From Marinobacter sp. JH2 (GTDB lineage Bacteria > Pseudomonadota > Gammaproteobacteria > Pseudomonadales > Oleiphilaceae), in the NCBI RefSeq assembly GCF_004353225.1, contig NZ_CP037934.1, forward strand, positions 2,542,001 to 2,606,000: a stretch of DNA of 64,000 bases. Direction: 5' to 3'. Below the pieces are notes generated by a model. It was not told the DNA's origin. It saw nothing but the letters and a program-made list of their open reading frames with translations, and did not search any database. Each line of letters opens with the position of its first letter. Position 1 is the first letter of the stretch. Positions 22,879-32,695 of this stretch are shown piece after piece. The translations under genes and the position numbers were made by a program.

Positions 22879-25184
22879 CGAAACAATCCTTCAAACCAAC
22901 TGCGTATTTGCCCACCAAAATCGCCGTTGCAACCGGTGTGAGTGTCGGGCTCACTGCCGGCCACAAAGGGTATCAGGCGCGCATTCTGGCACCCTTCCCC
23001 CGTCAGGGCGTTGGCTTCAGTATCCACCCAATGATACTGCACCCCGTCTGGCATGACAGGTGAAAACCCGTGCTGGGGAATCTGCGCCATCATTGTGGAC
23101 CAAATGGGCAAAGCCCCCGAAGCCCCGGTGAGCGAGGTTGAGCCGTTGTCGTCCCGGCCGACCCAGGCGACCGCCAGCAAATCACCGCTAAAGCCGGCAA
23201 ACCAAGCGTCCCGCCCGTCGTCGGTGGTGCCGGTTTTGCCTGCCAGCGTTAGCTGATCCGGCAAGGTGTAATATGCCGAGCGGCCGGTACCTTCTTGCAT
23301 GGTTTCCTGCATAGCGTACTGCACCAAATGTACCGCAGCCGGGTCTGCCACTTGATCCACTTTCAGGTTATAGCGTGACAGCGGCTCGTTGTCGGCATCC
23401 GTTACCTCACGAATGGTGCGCAAGGGCGTGTTAAAGCCCGAAGTTGCCAGACCTTGATACAGCTGAGCCACATCCACCGGTGCCAAATTCACAGAACCCA
23501 ACAGCATTGAGGGGTAATCCGATATCGGGCTGGTGATGCCAAACGCTCTCAGTTTTTCCTGCACTTTAGGAATTCCGACATCCAGACCCACTCGAACCAC
23601 CGGCAGGTTATAGGATTTGGACAGCGCGCGGTGCAAAGGCACTTCGCCCCGTTCCTGCTTGTCGAAGTTTCTCGGCTGCCACAATTTGCCGTCATCGAAT
23701 TCCAGCGTAAATGCCTGGTCTTTAACCGGAGTGATCAACGTATACCGTTCAGCCTGCTCAAGCGCGGCCAGATACACAAACGGCTTGATCAGGGACCCCA
23801 TCGGGCGCCTGGCATCCACTGCCCGGTTGAAACCGGCGAAACTCGGATCTTTACCGCCGACCAAAGCCAGCACTTCGCCAGTGTCTTTTGCCGTGACCAC
23901 CAAGGCAGCCTCCAGCTCATCCGAGCCAGGCAACTTGGGTAACGTCTTACTAACAGAGGCCTCAGAGGCATGCTGAACCGCCGGGTCCAACGTTGTGAAA
24001 ATCCGCAAACCCTCACTTTGCAGATCTTCTTCCTGGTAATCCCGTGCCAGGTGTCGGCGAACCAGATCGATGTAGGCCGGGTAACGGTTGTCTGTAAACG
24101 AAGGCTTGCCGCTGACGCCCAAAGGCTTGGCCTTCACCGTTTTCGCCTCTTGCTCAGTCAGCAGCCCGGCTTCCGCCATTTCATCCAATACCAGATTACG
24201 ACGCGCGGTCGCCCGTTTCGGGTGACGCCTCGGATTGTAGTAACTGGGGCCTTTCACCATACCCACCAACAGAGCCATTTGATCCGCAGCTAGGTCTTTC
24301 AGACGCTCGCCAAAATAAAACTGGCTGGCCAGACCAAAGCCATGAATGCTACGCATACCGGCTTGGCCGAGATAAACCTCATTCAGGTACGTTTCAAGAA
24401 TGTCATCTTTCTCGTAATGCAGCTCGAGCAGGATCGACATCAAGGCCTCGTTGCCTTTACGCAAAAGGGTTTGCTCGCGGGTCAGGAAGAAGTTCTTCAC
24501 CAGCTGTTGGGTCAACGTACTGCCGCCCTGCACCACTCTGCCCGCTTTGATATTCACCAACATAGCCCGGGCAATCGATAGCGGAGCCAAACCAAAGTGG
24601 CTATAAAATTCCCGATCTTCCACCGCCATTAAGGTGCTGGGCAATAACTCGGGTACCTCTTCAAGCTGCACCAAAACCCGATCTTCGCGGTGGGCCGGAT
24701 AAATACCGCCAATCTGCGCAGGCTCAAGCCGAACGATGGGCGATTTAGGCCCAGCGACCACCGAGAACGACCGGACCTTGTCGCCACTCACCACCAGAGA
24801 AATACGACGGCGGGGTTCCTCTCCATCCGGAAATACAAAGCCCCGGGCGCTGATGACAAATCGGCCGCCGTTGCGACGATAAGTTCCCAGTTTCACACCA
24901 TCACCCGACCGATAACCCGCCAATTCAAGCTCTCGAGCCAACCCGGACGCACTGACACTGGCACCGTCATACAGCTCCAGGGGACGGGCATACACCCGGG
25001 AAGGCACCTCAAAGCGCCGACCTTCAAACCGGGAGGTTACCACTGCGTCGAGATACACCATCCAGCCGGCGAGCACCACCAGGCCCAGAAGCGCTAATCG
25101 GATGCACAAACGCCAAAGCCCCGACCGGCGGTTCTTTGGCTGACTTTTAGACGATTTCTTACGGGATTTCGTTGTTTTACTCAT
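22875..25184 (-). CDS. mrcB: Penicillin-binding protein 1B, bifunctional peptidoglycan synthase
   Basis: PBP1b polymerises glycan strands and cross-links them in the periplasm. The 769 residues have a basic cytoplasmic tail, a membrane anchor (about 28-48) and a UB2H-like region. The GT51 domain (catalytic EDREFYSHFG, QGGSTLTQQLVKN, ETYLNEVYLGQ) is followed by the transpeptidase with SLIK (SxxK), SYN and KTGT. Length and layout match E. coli MrcB. It is co-transcribed with the TPR lipoprotein. Confidence 0.95.
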   Translation of the reverse strand: MSKTTKSRKKSSKSQPKNRRSGLWRLCIRLALLGLVVLAGWMVYLDAVVTSRFEGRRFEVPSRVYARPLELYDGASVSASGLARELELAGYRSGDGVKLGTYRRNGGRFVISARGFVFPDGEEPRRRISLVVSGDKVRSFSVVAGPKSPIVRLEPAQIGGIYPAHREDRVLVQLEEVPELLPSTLMAVEDREFYSHFGLAPLSIARAMLVNIKAGRVVQGGSTLTQQLVKNFFLTREQTLLRKGNEALMSILLELHYEKDDILETYLNEVYLGQAGMRSIHGFGLASQFYFGERLKDLAADQMALLVGMVKGPSYYNPRRHPKRATARRNLVLDEMAEAGLLTEQEAKTVKAKPLGVSGKPSFTDNRYPAYIDLVRRHLARDYQEEDLQSEGLRIFTTLDPAVQHASEASVSKTLPKLPGSDELEAALVVTAKDTGEVLALVGGKDPSFAGFNRAVDARRPMGSLIKPFVYLAALEQAERYTLITPVKDQAFTLEFDDGKLWQPRNFDKQERGEVPLHRALSKSYNLPVVRVGLDVGIPKVQEKLRAFGITSPISDYPSMLLGSVNLAPVDVAQLYQGLATSGFNTPLRTIREVTDADNEPLSRYNLKVDQVADPAAVHLVQYAMQETMQEGTGRSAYYTLPDQLTLAGKTGTTDDGRDAWFAGFSGDLLAVAWVGRDDNGSTSLTGASGALPIWSTMMAQIPQHGFSPVMPDGVQYHWVDTEANALTGEGCQNARLIPFVAGSEPDTHTGCNGDFGGQIRSWFEGLFR

Positions 25185-25304
25185 CCCGCGATTATAACGA
25201 AGCCAAGGAGGCGACTGGCAGGCCTGTTATGTGTTATTTCTGTAATCTGCCGTCTATCATAGAACAAACGAAATCAACGAGTTCAGGGAATCCAGGAGCA
25301 AAAT

Positions 25305-26891
25305 GTGAGCGAACGCGCCCCCGACACACTGGTTAAAGCACTGCAGAACCCAGAGTTATACGACCACCCGGTTAGCGATTTTCAGGTGATCGAAACTCAT
25401 ATCTCTCAGGTTCTTCTAACCGGCGACTACGCCTACAAGATCAAGAAGCCCATGGATTTTGGCTTTCTTAATTTCTCGACTCTGGAGCGCCGCAAGCACT
25501 TCTGCGAAGAAGAACTTCGCCTGAATCGTCGTTTGGCCTCTGATCTCTATCTTGACGTTATACCCATTACCGGCAGCCCTGAGCAGCCTGTCCTCGAAGG
25601 TGAAGGCGAGCCGTTTGAATACGCCATTCGTATGCGCCAGTTTGAACAAAGCCAACTGTTCGACAAGCGCCAGGAACGTGGCGACCTCGCGCCGGAGCTG
25701 CTTACCAGTGTTGCTCGCCAAACGGCCCTGTTCCACGACAGCCTGCCACCAGTCCCGGATAAAAAACCACTGGGCACCCCGGAAGCCGTTCACGCTGCGA
25801 TGCAGGAAAACTTTGACCAGATTCGGCCTCTGCTGGATGACAAAGCTTTGCTCACGCAGTTGGACGCGCTGGAAGAGTGGACCCGAACCACGTTCGAACG
25901 TAACCGTGACTTGATTGCCCAGCGTCGCGCGAACGGTTTAGTACGCGAGTGCCACGGCGATCTTCATCTCGCCAACATCACTGTGTTTAACGAGCAGGTC
26001 ACCGTGTTCGACTGCATTGAATTCAACGAACCCTTCCGCTGGATTGATGTCATCAACGATCTCGCCTTCCTGCTGATGGACCTGGAATCACGACAGGAAT
26101 CCGCACTCGCCAATCTGGTTCTGAATACTTACCTGGAATACCGAGGTGACTTTGAAGCACTGGCGTTACTGCCGCTGTACAAAGCATATCGGGCTATGGT
26201 GCGGGCCAAGATCGCGCTGTTCACGTTGGGCAACCCGAGCCTTAACGACAGCGAACGTGAAGGTTTGATGCAGAGCTACCGCAGTTACGCACAGCTTGCC
26301 GAAGATTACGGCGCCATCCCGAACCACTACCTGCTGGCGACCACCGGCCTCTCGGCCTCTGGAAAAACCTGCGTCAGTGCCGCCATGTCGGCAGAATTGG
26401 AGCTGGTTCGATTACGCTCCGACGTTGAACGCAAACGATTGCACGGGCTAGCGCCATTGGATGACAGCAAATCCGGCTTGGGGACAGATCTGTACAGCCC
26501 TGAAGCCACTGAGGAAACCTACAAACATCTCGCTACATTAGCGGGCCAGCTGCTGTCTTCGGGGCTGCCGGTGATTGTCGATGCCGCCAGCTTGAAGGAA
26601 AGCGAGCGTTCATTGTTTGCACAAGTCGCCGAGAACCAAGGTGTGCCCTTCGCCCTGCTGCACACCGAAGCGCCAGAAGACCTGCGTCGGGACTGGGTGC
26701 GCAAACGCAAAGGCGATGCCTCAGAGGCCACCGAAGAAATGCTGGATGCTCAGCAAACGTGGTTCGAACCCCTTACGGCCGATGAAAAGACCCACACCAT
26801 TCACCTGCATACCGATCAGGAGCATGTGGCCGAGGCAGTAGCGGATAGAATCCGTCAGCACCTTGGCCTCGGCCCTCGTTCAAGCTCCTGA
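25305..26891 (+). CDS. Fused aminoglycoside-phosphotransferase-like and P-loop kinase protein
   Basis: The N-terminal half (about 1-340) has a choline/aminoglycoside-kinase fold with GDLHLANI and DCIEFNE at the catalytic and metal positions. The C-terminal half (about 345-520) is a P-loop kinase with Walker A GLSASGKT. This two-domain form (COG2187 plus COG0645) is widespread, but the substrate is not known and no antibiotic resistance should be inferred. The start is GTG 25305 with CCAGGAG upstream; the ATG overlapping it is out of frame. It overlaps the Rieske gene by one base. Confidence 0.85.
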   Translation: MSERAPDTLVKALQNPELYDHPVSDFQVIETHISQVLLTGDYAYKIKKPMDFGFLNFSTLERRKHFCEEELRLNRRLASDLYLDVIPITGSPEQPVLEGEGEPFEYAIRMRQFEQSQLFDKRQERGDLAPELLTSVARQTALFHDSLPPVPDKKPLGTPEAVHAAMQENFDQIRPLLDDKALLTQLDALEEWTRTTFERNRDLIAQRRANGLVRECHGDLHLANITVFNEQVTVFDCIEFNEPFRWIDVINDLAFLLMDLESRQESALANLVLNTYLEYRGDFEALALLPLYKAYRAMVRAKIALFTLGNPSLNDSEREGLMQSYRSYAQLAEDYGAIPNHYLLATTGLSASGKTCVSAAMSAELELVRLRSDVERKRLHGLAPLDDSKSGLGTDLYSPEATEETYKHLATLAGQLLSSGLPVIVDAASLKESERSLFAQVAENQGVPFALLHTEAPEDLRRDWVRKRKGDASEATEEMLDAQQTWFEPLTADEKTHTIHLHTDQEHVAEAVADRIRQHLGLGPRSSS

Positions 26892-27262
26892 TGCAAACCG
26901 TTCAACCCCAATGGCAAACCGCTTGCCCGGCACACGACCTTCTGCCGGGCAAGTTCGTGGAATTCCGGCTAAAGGAAAAAGCGGTTGAGCCCGAAGGCAT
27001 GCCGCTAACCGGCTTTGTGTTTATCGACAACGGAACACCTCGGGCTTACCTGAACGTGTGCCCGCATCTGGGCATTGAGCTGAACTGGATGCCCGGCCGT
27101 TTTATGGATACCGACAATCTGTTCATTCAATGCTCGACCCACGGCGCGCTGTTCAAACCCGGCACCGGTGAGTGCATTGCCGGGCCTTGTCAGGGCGATG
27201 CCTTAACGGAGCTGGATGTGCGCGAGCGCGCCGGTCTTATCGAAGTCAGGGTTCACAATTAA
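26891..27262 (+). CDS. Small Rieske [2Fe-2S] protein
   Basis: A 123-residue single-domain Rieske protein. The cluster ligands are visible as CPHLG and CSTHGALF (Cys-His and Cys-His), spaced as in ferredoxin-like Rieske subunits. No partner oxygenase is nearby. It is coupled to the kinase-like gene by a one-base overlap, and its 3' end overlaps convergent sfsA by 17 bases. Function unknown. Confidence 0.88.
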   Translation: MQTVQPQWQTACPAHDLLPGKFVEFRLKEKAVEPEGMPLTGFVFIDNGTPRAYLNVCPHLGIELNWMPGRFMDTDNLFIQCSTHGALFKPGTGECIAGPCQGDALTELDVRERAGLIEVRVHN

Positions 27263-27977
27263 CCGGGACCGGGTCAATTAAATCGAGCCGGGCACTCGGA
27301 TTTCCGTCAACGCCCATCAAAGCAGCCCGATAAGCCAGCACCTCGACCCCGGCTTCAACAGCCTGACGCAATAGTTGGCCGTATCGCGGGTCGATGTGAT
27401 CCGCTGGCAGCACCTGTTCGATGGCTGTGTGGTTTACCACAAACAACAACACTGCCCGATCGCCATTAGCGACTTGTGCCATCAACTCGCGCAGATGTTT
27501 TTGCCCCCGCTCGGTCACGGCATCGGGAAAATATCCCTGCCCCCCCTCCGCGAGAGTGACGTTTTTCACCTCGACCCACGCATCAGACTGGCTGGCATGA
27601 CCCGTGAGCAACAAATCAATACGACTTTTTTCCTGGCCATACCGAACTTCACTGCGACACTCGCTGTAGCCTTTAAGTTCTGAGATAACACGTTTTTCGA
27701 TCGCATGCTTGGCCTGGGCATTTGGGCGTGCAGTGTTCACACATGCCAGCGCTCCCGGGCTGGTTTCAACCAGCTCCCAGGTGTACCGCAGCTTACGCTT
27801 GGGGTTATTGCTTTCGCTCAACCACACCCGTGCATTTTCCGGCTGACAGTTACGCATGGAACCGGTATTCGGACAGTGCGCAACCACCTCTTCTCCATCG
27901 GACAAGCGCACGTCCGCAAGGAAGCGTTTATAGCGCCGAATCAGGCGCCCCTCTATCAATGGTTCTGAAAACTTCAT
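27246..27977 (-). CDS. sfsA: SfsA family DNA-binding/sugar fermentation stimulation protein
   Basis: SfsA was described in E. coli as stimulating maltose genes; its biochemical role is unclear. The 243 residues show the conserved [27 protein letters not shown] and [23 protein letters not shown]. The start at ATG 27975-27977 has GGAGAG ahead of it and gives the family N-terminus; an upstream in-frame ATG at 28002-28004 is rejected. It is divergent from dksA, as in E. coli, where sfsA and dksA are neighbours. Confidence 0.94.
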   Translation of the reverse strand: MKFSEPLIEGRLIRRYKRFLADVRLSDGEEVVAHCPNTGSMRNCQPENARVWLSESNNPKRKLRYTWELVETSPGALACVNTARPNAQAKHAIEKRVISELKGYSECRSEVRYGQEKSRIDLLLTGHASQSDAWVEVKNVTLAEGGQGYFPDAVTERGQKHLRELMAQVANGDRAVLLFVVNHTAIEQVLPADHIDPRYGQLLRQAVEAGVEVLAYRAALMGVDGNPSARLDLIDPVPVNCEP

Positions 27978-28143
27978 ATGCTCTCCACTATAAGCCGAGG
28001 TCACAGAGCTGGCACCCCTGAGACTTATCTGCTATTTTCCGCAAATTCCCATTACAGGGCGTCTGGGTAAAACCGTGCGGCACAGGTGCTGGCACGGATA
28101 ACAAAGCGCCCGAGTAGAAGTACAAACAAGAGGCCAGGGCTCA

Positions 28144-28587
28144 ATGGCAAAGAAGACTGCGCAAGCACCAAGCGAAACCTTTACCGGCTTCACCCCTTAC
28201 GAAATCAAAAAGGGTGAAGACTACATGAGTGCAGAGATGCTGCAGCACTTCAAGGACCTGCTATTGGATTGGAAGCAGGAACTGATGGAAGAAGTCGACC
28301 GCACCATGCACCACATGCAGGAAGACGCTGCAAACTACGCGGATCCCAGCGACCGCGCAACCCAGGAAGAAGAGTTCAGCCTGGAACTGCGCACCCGGGA
28401 TCGCGAGCGCAAGCTGATCAAGAAAATCGACAAAACCATCGATCGTATCGACAAAGACGATTATGGCTTCTGTGATCAATGCGGCGTAGAAATCGGCATC
28501 CGTCGACTGGAAGCTCGCCCGACTGCGACACTTTGCATCGATTGCAAAACGTTGGCAGAAATTCGCGAACGCCAGACCGGCATCTGA
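28144..28587 (+). CDS. dksA: RNA polymerase-binding transcription factor DksA
   Basis: DksA enters the secondary channel of RNA polymerase and with ppGpp controls rRNA and amino-acid promoters. The 147 residues form a coiled coil whose tip carries the functional DxxDxA motif (DPSDRA). The C-terminal zinc finger has all four cysteines (CDQC and CIDC), so this is the canonical paralogue. gluQRS follows after a hairpin, as in E. coli. Confidence 0.97.
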   Translation: MAKKTAQAPSETFTGFTPYEIKKGEDYMSAEMLQHFKDLLLDWKQELMEEVDRTMHHMQEDAANYADPSDRATQEEEFSLELRTRDRERKLIKKIDKTIDRIDKDDYGFCDQCGVEIGIRRLEARPTATLCIDCKTLAEIRERQTGI

Positions 28588-28603
28588 CCTGCCCCTTACC
28601 AGC

Positions 28604-28628
28604 AAGCTGGCGGTCTAACCGCCAGCTT
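28604..28628 (+). terminator. Strong hairpin between dksA and gluQRS
   Basis: A perfect 11-bp stem (AAGCTGGCGGT / ACCGCCAGCTT) with a 3-base loop begins 17 bases after the dksA stop and ends 2 bases before the gluQRS ribosome site (AGAGG). There is no T-run. A terminator that limits gluQRS expression has been reported at this junction in Shigella flexneri; this hairpin may be its counterpart or an mRNA processing site. Confidence 0.6.
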
Positions 28629-28639
28629 ACAGAGGTGTT

Positions 28640-29557
28640 ATGGAGCACACCCGATACCGCGGACGCTTTGCGCCTTCCCCCACAGGCCCACTTCACTTTG
28701 GCTCCTTAGTTACCGCTGTTGCCACATGGCTGGAAGCCCGAGCGGCTAATGGTGACTGGTTAGTTCGCATAGAAGACCTTGATCCTCTCAGGGAACCGCC
28801 GGAAGCTACTGACCAGATTCTTCACTCTCTTGATGCCCACGGCTTGCACTCAGACGAGCCAATACGTTTCCAATCCCGGCGCCACCCGGCCTACCAGAAA
28901 GCCATCGCTTACCTGCTGAAGAATGAAAAGGCCTATCGATGCGGCTGTTCCCGCAAACAATTACTAGCTCATGGAGGGCGCCATCCAAGCCAGTGTCGAA
29001 CCCGCAAAGCCGGCTCCGAAGGCTCAGCCCATGCGATTCGCTTTGCGCTCACCGATGCACATTGCCAATGGCAGGATCTGTTTCTGGGACCGCAACACCA
29101 AATCGTTCGAGCCGAACTGGACGACCCGGTTTTGCAGAGAAAAGAAGGTTTTTACGCTTATCAGCTTGCGGTCGCCGTGGACGACATTGACCAAGGTATC
29201 AGCCATGTCGTTCGGGGTGACGACCTTTTGGACATGACCGCCCAGCAACAACAGATATTCGAGGCATTGGGCGTTTCGCCCCCTCAATGGCTACACATAC
29301 CGGTTATTCTCAACGAGCAAGGCCAGAAACTGAGCAAACAGAATCGCGCGCCGGCCATTGATGACTCAAAACCGACGACGAATCTGGTTCACGCGCTCAC
29401 AGCACTCGGCCAACAACCGCCTGAATCACTCTTCAGCGCCACTGTCGATGAGGTACTGGCATGGGCCCGAACACACTGGAAACGTACGGCCATTCCCCTG
29501 ACATCCCAGCAAGCCCGTGGTATAAACCCAAGTACACAATCGCACTTGGACCACTAA
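28640..29557 (+). CDS. gluQ: Glutamyl-Q tRNA(Asp) synthetase
   Basis: GluQ-RS is a truncated GluRS paralogue that attaches glutamate to queuosine in tRNA-Asp. The 305 residues have the Rossmann fold with RFAPSPTGPLHFGSL (HIGH-type site). A zinc-binding insertion (YRCGCSRKQ, then SQCR) and KLSKQN in place of KMSKS are present. The anticodon-binding domain of GluRS is missing, as expected. It is followed 5 bases later by cbrX. Confidence 0.94.
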   Translation: MEHTRYRGRFAPSPTGPLHFGSLVTAVATWLEARAANGDWLVRIEDLDPLREPPEATDQILHSLDAHGLHSDEPIRFQSRRHPAYQKAIAYLLKNEKAYRCGCSRKQLLAHGGRHPSQCRTRKAGSEGSAHAIRFALTDAHCQWQDLFLGPQHQIVRAELDDPVLQRKEGFYAYQLAVAVDDIDQGISHVVRGDDLLDMTAQQQQIFEALGVSPPQWLHIPVILNEQGQKLSKQNRAPAIDDSKPTTNLVHALTALGQQPPESLFSATVDEVLAWARTHWKRTAIPLTSQQARGINPSTQSHLDH

Positions 29558-29561
29558 CCTG

Positions 29562-29738
29562 ATGTATATCTACCGCCTGGTTTTTCTACTGGTGCTGGCT
29601 ATCTATATTTTTTCACCAAACATCCTTAGTTGGTGGACCGGCCCCGGTAACGCTTGGTACAGCCCGTTCATTTTTTGGGGCGGCCTGGTTGCGATCGGTT
29701 TCTGGCTGGAATGGCGTCGAGATCCCAATGAGTTTTAG
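29562..29738 (+). CDS. cbrX: Small membrane protein CbrX
   Basis: A 58-codon gene that begins MYIYRLVFLLVLAIYIFSP and ends WLEWRRDPNEF. It has two hydrophobic segments (about 5-18 and 34-49) and is rich in tryptophan. It sits 5 bases after gluQRS, and its last 11 bases overlap the cbrA start. A small gene in exactly this place is known in Pseudomonas as part of a cbrXAB operon. Its function is not established; coupling suggests it acts with or regulates CbrA. Confidence 0.8.
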   Translation: MYIYRLVFLLVLAIYIFSPNILSWWTGPGNAWYSPFIFWGGLVAIGFWLEWRRDPNEF

Positions 29739-32688
29739 CGCACCCGGGCTGTTACTGGCTAGCCTGCTTTATCTAAGCCTACTATTCGGCATTGCTTGGG
29801 CAACCGAACGCGGAACGCTACTTCGCCAGTGGGTCCATCACCCCCTTACCTATACCCTCAGCCTCGGCGTATACGCCGGTATATGGGCGATTTACGGCGC
29901 TATCGGATTCGCAGCGGAATCGGGGTTCGGGTATCTGGCATACTATTTAGGAATCAGCGGCGCCTTTTTGCTGGCGCCCGTACTATTAAATCCGATTCTG
30001 CGGATCAGCAGGGCGTATCAGCTTACCTCGCTGGCCGACCTGTTCGCCTACCGCTACCGTAGCCAATGGGCGGGCACCCTCGTCACACTCTGCTCGGCGG
30101 CAGCGATCATGGCCCTGCTCAGCATGCAGATTCAAGCAGTTTCCGTCTCTGCCAGCTTACTTGCACCCAACACATCCCCCAAGTTTATCAGCACACTCTT
30201 CTGCCTGATTGTCGTGCTGTTCGCGGTCCTATTCGGTGCTCGCCGACATCAGTCATCTGGCCACCATCAGGGATTGGTTCTGGCAATCGCATTCGATTCG
30301 ATAGTAAAACTGGGCGCCTTACTGGTGCTGGGTGGCGTGATTCTATTCGGCGTATTTAACGGGAGCGCCGGGTTGGAACATTGGCTGGCCGATACGTCAC
30401 GTTTGGAAGCTCCAATGGCCATGAACGTGAACGACAGCACTTGGCGGGCGTTGTTGTTGATGTCATTTGCAGCGGCTCTGGTTTTACCCCACATGTATCA
30501 CATGACCTTCAGCGAAAACCCGTCTCCACGAGCACTAGGGAAAGCCAGCTGGGGCCTGCCGCTGTATCTGTTGCTGCTAGGTTTGCCTGTGCCGCTGATT
30601 GTATGGGGTGGCCAGGCGCTCGGAGTGACCGGGCCGCCGGCATTCTTCAGCATTGGCATTGCTCAGGCACTGGAAAGCCCACTACTGACTCTTATGATGT
30701 ATATCGCTGGCCTTTCCGCCTCCAGCGGGCTCATGATCGTCAGCACGCTGGCGCTGGCGGGCATGGTTCTCAACCATGTTGTGCTCCCATTAAAAACCCC
30801 AAAAGATCAGGGCGACATATACCGCTGGCTACAATGGGTTAAACGACTGCTGATCGCGGCCATCTTGTTCATGGCCCTGCTGTTTCACGAACTCGTCGGC
30901 CAACGCCTCGACCTCTCCATTCTCGGCGCGATTTCGCTAACAGGCACACTGCAGCTGCTGCCCGGAGTGCTTGGAGTCATTTACTGGCCCGAAGGCAATC
31001 GTCGTGGTTTGATCGCAGGGTTAGTGACCGGGCTATCGATCTGGAGCCTCACTCTCGTGCTTCCTTTTTCTTATACGTTCGACCTACTGTCGCTGCTAGG
31101 CATGCCTGTCACTGCCGGCTATGACAACTGGCACGTAGTAACTTTCGCCAGCCTGACAGCCAACGTTGCGATGTTTGCTGTGGTTTCTATTATCAGCCCT
31201 GCGACCCCCGAAGAAGCCAGTGCGGCTCAAGCTTGCTCCATGGGAGCCCTCTCACGCCCCCAGCGTCGCGAACTGTTTGCCTCTTCATCGGCCGACTTTA
31301 TTCATCATCTGGCCGAGCCCTTGGGTGTGAACGTTGCACGCCGTGAGGTGCAACAAGCGCTTTCTCAACTCAAACTGCCACCTTCGGAGTTCCGCCCTTA
31401 TCAGCTGAGGCGACTACGGGACCGGATTGAAGCCAATTTGTCTGGACTGCTTGGGCCGTCCATCGCCAGAGACATGGTTAAACGGCATCTGGGGTTCAAA
31501 CCCATGGCTCACGGCGGCACCGGACAAGATATCCGCTATGTCGAACGAGCGCTCGGCGATTACCAAAGCCAGCTCACAGGCCTGGCTGGTGAGCTGGACA
31601 ACCTGCGTCGTCATTATCGGCAAACTCTGCAGAACCTCCCGATTCCAGCCAGCTCCATCGGAGACGATGGCGAAATACTGATGTGGAACCACGCCATGGA
31701 AGCGCTGACGAGCATCTCCGCCGATGAAGTGGTCGGGGCCAAGCTCATGGCGCTACCAGAGCACTGGCACGCGCTACTGGACGACTTTAATAGCGGCAAC
31801 GATCCTCACCGATACAAACATCGTCTGGATTTGCGCGGCAAACCGCACTGGCTGAACTTGCATAAAGCGGCGCTGAATGGCCCCGATCATCCGGAAGGCG
31901 GATCGATCATTCTGGTAGAAGACCAGACCGAAACCAGGCTACTTGAAGACGAATTAATGCACAGTGAGCGTTTAGCATCGGTCGGTCGACTAGCGGCCGG
32001 TGTCGCTCATGAAATTGGCAACCCGGTCACCGGCATTTCGTCGCTGGCCCAAAATCTCAAACTGGAGACAGATAACCCCGAGATTCTGGACACGGCCAAC
32101 CAGATCCAGCAACAAACACGGCGTATCTCGGCCATTTTGCAATCGTTGATGAACTTCTCGCGTACGGGCAATCACGCCCATGCCACACGCTACGAACCGG
32201 TCAGCCTTCACCGGTGCGTGGAGGAATCGATCAATTTGCTATCACTGGGCGAAAACCGCAAAGGCATACACTATGAAAACGACTGCCCGGCGGATCTGCA
32301 AATACTCGGCGACGAGCAGCGTTTGGTACAGGTATTCGTCAATCTGCTGGCCAATGCCCGAGATGCCTCTCCAGAGGACGGCACAATACAGGTGACTGGC
32401 AAGCGCGATAGCTACTCCGCTATCATCGAGGTAATTGACGAAGGTACTGGTATCCCTTCGGATCAACAGGACCATGTTTTTGAACCCTTTTTTACCACAA
32501 AAGCATCCAACAAAGGCACAGGACTTGGCCTCTCCCTTGTTTACAGCATTGTTGAAGAACACTATGGCAACATCCAGGTAGAGAGCCCCGCCCAGAGCAT
32601 GAGCGGCAAAGGAACATGCATGAGGCTTCGCCTGCCAGCTTACGAACCCGACACCGATGCTGAGAGTCGCCCGAACGAAAGGTCGTGA
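29728..32688 (+). CDS. cbrA: Sensor histidine kinase CbrA with SLC5 transporter domain
   Basis: CbrA with CbrB controls the carbon/nitrogen balance and use of amino acids in Pseudomonas. The 986 residues have about 13 membrane segments of a sodium:solute symporter (SLC5) fold (1-490), a STAC-like linker (about 520-620), a PAS domain (about 640-740) and the kinase core. The phosphorylated histidine is H761 in GVAHEIGNP. The N box is VNLLANARDAS and the G boxes DEGTGIPS and GTGLGLS. ATG 29728 overlaps cbrX; an upstream in-frame start lies inside cbrX and is rejected. Histidine uptake by the SLC5 part has been reported in Pseudomonas. Confidence 0.95.
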   Translation: MSFSAPGLLLASLLYLSLLFGIAWATERGTLLRQWVHHPLTYTLSLGVYAGIWAIYGAIGFAAESGFGYLAYYLGISGAFLLAPVLLNPILRISRAYQLTSLADLFAYRYRSQWAGTLVTLCSAAAIMALLSMQIQAVSVSASLLAPNTSPKFISTLFCLIVVLFAVLFGARRHQSSGHHQGLVLAIAFDSIVKLGALLVLGGVILFGVFNGSAGLEHWLADTSRLEAPMAMNVNDSTWRALLLMSFAAALVLPHMYHMTFSENPSPRALGKASWGLPLYLLLLGLPVPLIVWGGQALGVTGPPAFFSIGIAQALESPLLTLMMYIAGLSASSGLMIVSTLALAGMVLNHVVLPLKTPKDQGDIYRWLQWVKRLLIAAILFMALLFHELVGQRLDLSILGAISLTGTLQLLPGVLGVIYWPEGNRRGLIAGLVTGLSIWSLTLVLPFSYTFDLLSLLGMPVTAGYDNWHVVTFASLTANVAMFAVVSIISPATPEEASAAQACSMGALSRPQRRELFASSSADFIHHLAEPLGVNVARREVQQALSQLKLPPSEFRPYQLRRLRDRIEANLSGLLGPSIARDMVKRHLGFKPMAHGGTGQDIRYVERALGDYQSQLTGLAGELDNLRRHYRQTLQNLPIPASSIGDDGEILMWNHAMEALTSISADEVVGAKLMALPEHWHALLDDFNSGNDPHRYKHRLDLRGKPHWLNLHKAALNGPDHPEGGSIILVEDQTETRLLEDELMHSERLASVGRLAAGVAHEIGNPVTGISSLAQNLKLETDNPEILDTANQIQQQTRRISAILQSLMNFSRTGNHAHATRYEPVSLHRCVEESINLLSLGENRKGIHYENDCPADLQILGDEQRLVQVFVNLLANARDASPEDGTIQVTGKRDSYSAIIEVIDEGTGIPSDQQDHVFEPFFTTKASNKGTGLGLSLVYSIVEEHYGNIQVESPAQSMSGKGTCMRLRLPAYEPDTDAESRPNERS

Positions 32689-32695
32689 ACGTACT

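Noticed and set aside
25305..26891. Aminoglycoside resistance gene
   Set aside because: Only the kinase fold is shared. The fused P-loop domain and chromosomal core setting point to a housekeeping protein of unknown substrate.
28090..28115. TGGCACG upstream of dksA as a sigma54 promoter
   Set aside because: There is no GC dinucleotide at the required 10-base distance from the GG.
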